From Paragonimus westermani (taxonomy: Eukaryota; Platyhelminthes; Trematoda; Plagiorchiida; Troglotrematidae), in NCBI GenBank assembly GCA_008508345.1, contig QNGE01000893.1, positions 59,265-123,264 on the forward strand: a DNA stretch of 64,000 bases. Direction: 5' to 3'. Within the stretch, counting starts at the first letter, position 1, and the number at the start of each line of letters is the position of its first letter. Shown in pieces: positions 54,201-63,200 of the stretch. The notes beneath the pieces are model-generated. The model saw only the letters and a program-made list of their open reading frames with translations. It ran no database searches and was not told where the DNA came from. The translations under genes and the position numbers were made by a program.

Positions 54201-57200
54201 TGAACGTGCTTGTTAGAGGAAGCCTAAAAGTAATCAACCATGACGATTTCAACCCCCATTCCGACTGTACAAACTGGTCATTTCCAGTTGCACTAATTGA
54301 TACGGTGCTCGCTGTTAATGTAAGAAGCAACTCACTTCCCTGGAGTACGTCCTAGACATAGTTACTTACTGAACGTCCCCCTTACCCCCAGGCGTGTTAA
54401 TCGTCATCAGCGTCATTGTCGCCGTGCATCTTACCGCTAACCTTTGTATTCGTAGTTCAGTGTAGTTCGAAGTAGTTTAAGCCTCCCAACCTTCTCTGTT
54501 TCATCACTGGACTTTCCGTATAATCCACCAGCACCTAATTGCATCGCAGTGTCAACGCTTCTGCTGGCATCGTGGCTTAGCAGGTAGGGCGCCTGACGTG
54601 TTTCTGCATACTGTTTCTGTCGCTGGTTCAAACCCATTGAACCCTACGTTTTTCACAATCAGGTCTCTTCTAATTGTCTTTGCTGATGAATCCCTCCAAG
54701 TCTTTCCCATAGTGAAAACATAATGTGAACGCGTAACTTGTCAACTGTTTGGTTAACTCTGCCTTCCCACGTCGTATAGTCTTGATAAATCGCCATTGAA
54801 CGCAACGTTCAGGGTATTGCAGGTGGAAAAAATGCCGCGTAGTATTTTCGTACCACAACTGTTTGCTCCTCATTTGGATCCATTTGGCTGGCGCTACTGT
54901 TTCTACTGTATTTCAACGTGTGTCCGTCATCGTTGATCAAGTTCCATTTCCCAAAGAAGCAAACGCTGACCTATGTATGTACTTGTTTTTCTGTTGTGAC
55001 CGAAAACGTATCTTCTTCTTTTGATATCCATGTTGTTTGAACGCAGTTTTCATTTTGCTTTCGGCGGCCGCAGTCACTCAAATGACTTTGATACCTTCCA
55101 AAGTTTTAACTTCCACTTTAAATGGTGCATGGTGTTCTTTTTCCAAATTTAGTGAACCCAATAGGCAGAGAGTCGACGACCTCATGATTCTAACCCTGCA
55201 ACTGTTATGCATTATAGAGATTGCGCCCGGAAGCCTTCCTTTCACCGAATTCGTCCACCAGTTCACTCCTGCAAAGGGAAGCGAGAGACACTGCAATGGA
55301 TTCCAAGAAGCGTCACTTCCAGCTCAACAACGTATGTGCGTGAATGGATTCAGATCCATCGTCTTTTTGATTAATCTGTTTTTGTTCTTCCTCTCGATCA
55401 TTTGTTTTCCGTCTGCAATTCTGACGTAGATGTTCTGGACTAGTACTAGTAAATATTGAGCGATTTCAGTTGATGTAAGTTAAACATTCACAAGTGATAG
55501 CGGTTTCTACATTGACATCGACATTTCAGCCAGCTTTCTTCGAAGAAAGCGTTAGGCTCGAGTTTTGCTTTTGTTATAACCCGTCAGCAGTGCATATACT
55601 TCCGACTGCCGGGATTGGGACTTCAGCTCGCATTCACCAGGAGCAGCCGTGCTGGCCACTATCACTATCTTCACATCAGGCACAGCTAAATAACCGCATG
55701 CGAACTATCAACCACTTTTGCTTGTGATTAGCCTTCAACTTACCCGAACGCCTAGGCAGGAGGGAGTGGCTGCTCGCTTTACTTCGCTTGGTTACCTCAC
55801 GTTTAGGACTTTTCGTCAGTTGTACTTGTTGAGCAGTATTCTGTTTACCGCTAAGTAGGACGAGTGTAGTGATAGTTTTCTGATAGGACAGGTTGAAAGG
55901 CAGTGCGAAAGCTGCAGTCGATTGTGATTGTTCAATCTATATTTTTGATGGCAGGTGTAGATTGTCTGAGTTATATCTAATTTTCAAGTTGACCATCACT
56001 CACGTTTGATCGGGGCCTTCGCATTCAGATAGACTTTCCAGCTAGTTTCTTTCGAAAAGAAGCACTACACTCGAGTTTCGCTCTCATTAGAGCTCATCAG
56101 TGGTGCATACCCAGTAATCTAAAATATCGCCTTGCGGGTTTAATGAGTTCAGTGATCTCGACCTGTCTCGAAAGTCCTAATCGCGGGGTTATCGATTGGA
56201 GTTAACAGGACAGTTACTGTGTCTCCTCTCGAGACGATCGGGCAACCTGATTATTGCTCACAAGCGAGAGTGGTTGAGCGTTCAGATTTGATAATTCGGT
56301 CGTGCCCAATGTGAGGTCAATGGCACAGTGGTTAACACGGCTGCCTCATGACTGCAATGGTCGGAGTTCAAATCCCGGCCGTGGCAAAGATATGCACTAC
56401 TGACGAGCTCTAATGAGAGCGAATCTCGAGTCTAGCGTTTGTTTTCGAAAGGGGCTGGTTGGAAAGTCTATCTGAATGCGAAGGTTGCGATCAAATGTGA
56501 GTGATGGTCAAGTTGAAACTAAACCAAATTCCCGACTACTCATCAGTTATATCTAATTTATTATTTTCTTAACCATTAACTTTAAGTGGAAACAAGTGAG
56601 ACGCCACGTTTTACGCCACTCAGTTTACAAGAAATAATCAACTATCGACTGCATAACTGTTGTATAATCATCACGCTAGCGTTTTAGTGCGGATTTTACA
56701 AGGTACGAAATTTACAAGTGCTGTACGTCTGCACATCCGACGATTCACACTAACCGGAACCTGTACCTGTTCATGCATTTGTTCCTTGAGTTCTCGACCA
56801 TCAAAGGTCTGCTCTCTGTCGGTGTGATCACATGCCAATTGACCATCCACAGCTCTATTCTTACACTGCCCATTTTATCACGCAATGTATTGAGCACAGT
56901 CATGAAACGGAGAAGTTAAACGGCATGTGTGCACAACAGATGCTGTGGCGGGTCATACCGCCACTTGTCACATTTATTTAACCGTTTCTGAAATGCAACG
57001 CGAAATTAAGGTTCAATTTTAATGTAAAACAATTATGCCTTCGTATGAATTCGAATAAGCCCAGCATTGATTTTTAGTATCTATACCCGAGCAGCTCTTT
57101 GTTTGTCCCGATCTGTTTCCCACCCGAACTGATGACCGAATGGATATGTACAGACAAAGTAGTAGAATCTATCTGGTCAAAACAATCATAACTCTTTTCT

Positions 57201-60200
57201 GGAGGAGAGTGGATCATTAGCGACGTGTTTCTACTTATTGACCAACCTTGTGTGGTCCCAACATTTGCATCCAAATGGAATATGCCTGAATGCATGACAT
57301 GAACGGGAGACTGTGCATCTTAAATACCACAATACCTTGAAGATAATGACAGAGAGTGCAGATTGGACAGTTAAGCCTACCGGACAGGTGTAACTACAAA
57401 ACGGCCAAAATTAAAAGTATGTTCATCAATGAAATCTGAAAGACTAAAAAGTTTGTGGATGAACTGAAATAGTTGTATAAATCTTCATACATCGACAAAA
57501 TAGAATAGTTACATTTATTACCTTCAGCATATAATTAAAAATGTTTGGTTGTCATAGGCATATACGGGCTTCTTTCGTTAGGCTTTCATATTGGATGCCT
57601 GGGCATAGGAAAAAACCTAACAGTGTAATGAGTTAATGAACAATGAACAATATACCAGCTCACATTTTCCATTTCAAATGAGTTAACCAGAATGATCAGT
57701 CGTTACGTTTTACGTATGCGGGCAAACTAAAGAAGGAGGCGATATGAACACAATAAGAAACTGATAAAGAGAATTTGACATTGTAGATAAAAACACAAGA
57801 AAAACACTAATAATCATTTCCTGTGCAGTAAGTTACCAAGGCAATGCTAAGTTCTGTGCCATCTGCTCCTGGAAACACAAAGGTGGCTTCGTGAGATGTA
57901 TGCCTAACACCTCTGGAAAAGATTAGGTACGTTCGTTTATAATCTAGTAAACAACGCTAATAGCCATCATGAGTTCTGCTGTGATGGGATTCCCCTAAGG
58001 TCTTGGAGGTTGCACCCATAGTGTTCAGCTTTTGGTATTCGGGAGCCATTTTGTGAAGTACTCCGAGCTTCAGGTGTTCAACACTCCCAATATATGGTCA
58101 ACGCTCTGTGATTCACATTTATAGGTAACTCACTAAATAAGGTTTGATTTGGTGGGCATCGACACGGGAACTTATCTCGTCGTTGGAAGCCCGCAAATTG
58201 CTGAATACATCACATTTAGATTAGCTGACATACGTGCGGTTGAATGCTGTTTACAGTATTCATTCCATCAAAAGCGCCGCTTCACCGCTCTCGAAAGGTA
58301 TATATATATACCAGCTAACAAAATATTGTCGTGATCGCTGGTCGGGCGTCGATTGGTTTTGGATGTGTCAGGTAAACGTCTGGGTTAGCTATTTTGAATG
58401 AGAGTTCGCTCGATGAAATTGAGCTCCTCTGGTGTGATCTCGTCCAAACATGTGAACTCTGTGGCATAATACTCGCGCAAGCGCAGACTTGTACGTGATT
58501 GATGTAACAAGTTTAAACGTTAGTAATCGACCACTCCACTTGTGTTTTCACTGGGTATCCATATGAATAGAGCCATCATCAAGCCAAATAAACCTGACGG
58601 TCGATTTTTTCACAATTTCAGTAGTGAACTTAACATTGGAGTTCAAGCTGTTAAGATGCGTGCATGTCGAATCAACCTGTCTGCCTGCTTCACAACCTAC
58701 AACTATATCGTATACGTATCCTTTGCACAAATGCGTTCACCTCATGATATTTTGCGCTTTATTTTCAATAGAAGCCTTAACTATACCGGCCAGCAAGGAG
58801 GTAAGGGGAATTCCCATAGCCACATCGTCCATGCGGTGATACAATTGTCCATTGGCTGAAAATCGTACGCTTTTATTGCGTAGGATGAAAAGTTTGTTAT
58901 CCTGTAGTGACCGTAAGTGATGTTGGTCTCTTCAGCCAGGGGTACATTGGTAAGAAGAGAAAGTGTTGCTTCTTCTGTACCATTTTAATTAGGTATACTT
59001 TCAATGAACTTAAGAATTCAAATCCCTGAACTTCTGTCACTAAAATCAATTGCCTTCAAAGTGTACGTTCACGAGTGAGTCCTGACGTTGTAAGATATCC
59101 GCACCAAATTTAGTGCGAATGAAGTTGAACAGTTTGGGCGTCGTGTTTAGCATGTTACTGATAAACAGATTGAGAATAACACAGCGTTACTAGCAAGTTG
59201 TAATACTCTACGTTTCAACCACCTCGGGTGGCCCTTCTCAGGAGTGTTGTAATCGAAATCACAATAACAAAGTTAATGTTATTGTGATTTCGATTACAAC
59301 ACTCCTGAGGAAGGCCACCCGAGGTGGTTGAAACGTAGAGTATTACAACTTGCCCGCAACGTTGTGTTATTCTCAATTTGTTTACCAATGAGTCCTGACG
59401 TGTTTCAGAATTTCCCTCAACTATATCATCAGACTGCGGCAGAGTGAATTCACCGTCGGGAAAAAAGTAACAGTGGAAGTTCCCATTTATGTCTTTGGGA
59501 AAACATACAAGTGTGATTTCTGTCTTCCTCTGAATGCCCCTTCTTGGTACACCTGATAATGTGTTGCTGTATTTCCTCCCATTGTTTGGACGGCACACTT
59601 AATTCTGATCTTGTTAAGATTTCCTGTTGTCGGATGAAACACAGACCGTCTTGGCCACATGATCTCTCATTCTAAAAAGTCCATGCATGGTATTCTGTCA
59701 GGCAGCAGGTGGATGATGTTTAGTCCTCCTTGTCATTTGTTTGGTACTCTTATTTGGCCCCGTGTCAATGCACAGGCTCTCCTAGATGTTCTCAGGTACT
59801 GATAGACCGAATCCTTATTTTCAGTCTGAGCAAGTTGGGCGCTTCCGTCAACCCTAGTTCTGTCTGATTCATTTAAACAAATAGATATCCAAACTAGATT
59901 TCGCATGTAGTTGGATTGGCATGGAATCGTGGATTATGAAATTTTAAACCCACCGGTTAGGCTTCTTTTTGCGTACTATTCGAGTGTATACCGAACACAT
60001 TGAGCGCAAGTGTATTGACGTTTAAAGCTATCTGTTAAACTTTAGTCTTGTTCGAAGACGTTCGATTAAGTTTTGTCTTCGATTCCGAATTATGTCCAGA
60101 TAGCAGTCCAGCTGTACACATCCACATCCAGTTATCACTTGATATATGACTGATGATAACCGAACAAATCTTCGGTACACAACAATTTTGCGTTTATACA

Positions 60201-63200
60201 AAATATAAATTGTTTACAAAAGCATAGTTCCTTGAGTCTGCCAGGACAGTTTTTTAGCGTTCAGGCTGGATTTTCTTCTTGGTGGTAATCATTTCAGGTT
60301 ATTTAACGTGTCGAGAATATGTCACAGTGTTAGCGGTCACGAAATTGGTAGCCGTGTTCGGTTACCCTCTCCCTCATCAACAAGTATCACGCGATGAAGT
60401 GGACAAATTGTTGCCCCTTGTGATGACGGCAGCTATTGACAGCATATCGGCAACCTGATCTGGGTATTTCCACAGCTTGGCGTTTGTTTGCCAATCATAA
60501 TCCCCAGCCAGTGTGAGAGACTTCAAACAGAAGCGATAGATGTCATATGCTGTGACCCTACCGCCCTCATTTTCCAGATTTCAATCAGGATTCGGAGGCT
60601 GTTTGTTATAGCACACATAAGATGATTCGAAAGATTTCAATCTGATATGTTCCACCCATACTTACTACAGACTTTCTATGTGTCTATTTCCAGTTTACAA
60701 AAAGTATACAAAAGAGATGGTTGCCCAAATCTGTTTGGTCGCTACCAAAAGATTACCTTACGTAGGGTCCTCCGCTTATAAAAAATTACACATATATATG
60801 TATATACAATAGAACGATAGTGTCTTATTTTAGTAACCTTTGTTTATTGCGAGGGACAGCTGGTTGTCCAGTTGATAATAGAACCTGGAATTTGTCTGTT
60901 GATTAAATCGCTTGTCGCATCTCTGGAAAATCTTCCGTAATTGATGACGGTCATACATCACCCACCACCATCCGAACTGACCAGACGGTTGATGAAATAT
61001 GTACAGCCAATCCGGTACTCTTCTTCTGTAAATGATGGTCTGCAAACGTTTATGCGGTCTGTTTTCACTCAGTGATCTAGCCAGTTAGGTTCTCACGCTC
61101 ACCACTGCTCTCTCTGACCGGCTCACTCCTACGGGATGGGGTTGTAATTTACAAATTTGACTTTGCTTTGGTTTAATTTGTTTTATGTGATTAGGCACCG
61201 TAAACAGGCTGCAAGAATTTTTGTGAACCACCCCGTGGCAGTACTGTTTAAAGGACAGTTTCTGGTTAAACAAGATTTCAGAAAGTCATCGTGCATCTAA
61301 CAGACATATTTGCTTCTTTGGACGTTTGTCCTTTATTTACAAATTTTCCATGTACTTCTGCTATTCTTTCGTTTCATATGAGGTAACTTACAGCAATTTC
61401 TTGAGATGAACAGGGATGAAGATTTTTCTTATATATGCAAATACAAGCTGTCTTTCAAATGAAGCTTGTGATCACATTGGTGGTATCACTGTAATCAGTC
61501 GACTTTCTCTCATTACCGCTGGTGTATTCTTGGTTGCGTTAACAACAAATCTCACAAACTTGACAGTTTGACGTTCTGTAATCGGTGGACACATTTTCCG
61601 CTTTGAGCAGCCTCTGTGGGTATTACAGCTTGATTGCTGTTGATCCTAGCAATAGTCCACGAAATGACGAATTGGTGGATAATTTTACACTTGTCCGGAC
61701 AGAAAATTTACAAAACCAGGTGATCTCTATACAAGCGCAATTTCTAAACACCAGCACGATTAACAGGATGAATTGGTCTTATTCACGTGTTGTTTATCGA
61801 AGGTTCACTTGGACTTCCAGCAACCACTTTTCAACAGTTCCGATTTATTCGCATGCAAATGAGGACTGGTGTGTGCATTATTTGGCTGCACGAGATGAGT
61901 GTGCACTGGTGAAATTTCGGAAAATAAAATAGACGGCGTTTACCGTACTTTTCTACTGAGTCGATAAAATTTAATGCGAAAATTTGTAGACTAATCCTGC
62001 ATCTACAATGTCCACTTAACATCAGTTTTTCGACTGCAGTTCGGAGAAGATGGTGCATACCGTTTTGTTGCTCATCCCTTGAGGTTTGCAATTGTCTGTA
62101 CATTCCTTGTCGCCAAAGGGAATGATTTGGGTTCCAATAACGTACACCAAACAATCGAATTATCAGATAACCCAATGCAATGCTGCCAGTGGGTACAAAT
62201 GTGCACAACGTGTATTTTCGTTAATAGCTGACATGGGCGCCAGTTTGGAACGCGTTAATCTTTGCACTCATCAGAGTGTGTCCAACGTTAGATTACACAG
62301 TGTGGCAGTCACTAACTGCTGAAAACAAAGATAACTGACCACGAAGCATTATCCGGCGAGTCGAGTAGCGATCAAGACTTTGCGGGTTCTTTTTGCAGCG
62401 CGAAGTAACCATCTGCTAGGGTGCACAGTTACCATTATGCTCAGTTGCTGAAGCCATATTCTGTGGATGCAATTGCTTTAAGGGTCGATATTTCCTTGGC
62501 GACAGCAGAACAGTTTTTAAACTCTGATCCTTTTGCCTCATTGCTTTTAATTCGTTATTTGGGATGATTGCATTTTCTGCAGTGATCACCTTGACATGAA
62601 GCCTACGTGGCAGCCTTTTGACTTCTCCGTTCACGTTTACAATAGATAACGTTTGTTTCGAATAGTCTACACAGTTACGGCTCATTTACGCCACCAAGTC
62701 ATCACCTTATTCTTAATGCCTCTTAGTCTGTATTTTTTCTTATTGCATTACTCAATGTATTCGGTTAATGCTTTCATCCCCATCTGATAACTTGTTGCGT
62801 TAAACTTTACACGTCACATAGTTTCATCGTTGTTTTCTGATCCACATTTGTCCCTCTTTCTCAGCACGATCTTCACGGAAAATAGCAGTGCGCAGTGAAA
62901 CTCTTTAGTGTTTATGCACATGTCTGTCTTTTTTGCAACCTACGCACAATTTGATGACAACTTGATCTGATTACTGGGACTATTATTCATTCACTTGTTG
63001 TCCTATTCAGACTGATCGAATTGAACAGCATCGAAGTTCACGGACAGACTCACAGTCCCCGTGTGAATATGAGTCAAAAAGTGGATACAGCACTGCTCCA
63101 GAAGTTCCTTGCATTAACCTGGTCGGCGAAGGCCAGACACCGGAAACGATTGTTACGCAAAAACCTGCACTCTCACTTGATACTTGCCTCGGTTCACAGA

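Larger units (their letters stand above)
53914..63010 (+). other. Intron 19 (9.1 kb)
   Basis: The intron holds a tRNA-like sequence near 54571-54643, SINE copies at 55500-55680, 55985-56118 and 56280-56520, and a long inverted repeat at 59159-59387. 57300-57850 is A-rich on the + strand, unlike the T-rich introns elsewhere. In 59400-63010 I see no supported feature. Confidence 0.7.

Noticed and set aside
59215..59598. 127-codon - strand frame
   Set aside because: A third of it is the hairpin repeat and the rest shows no motif.
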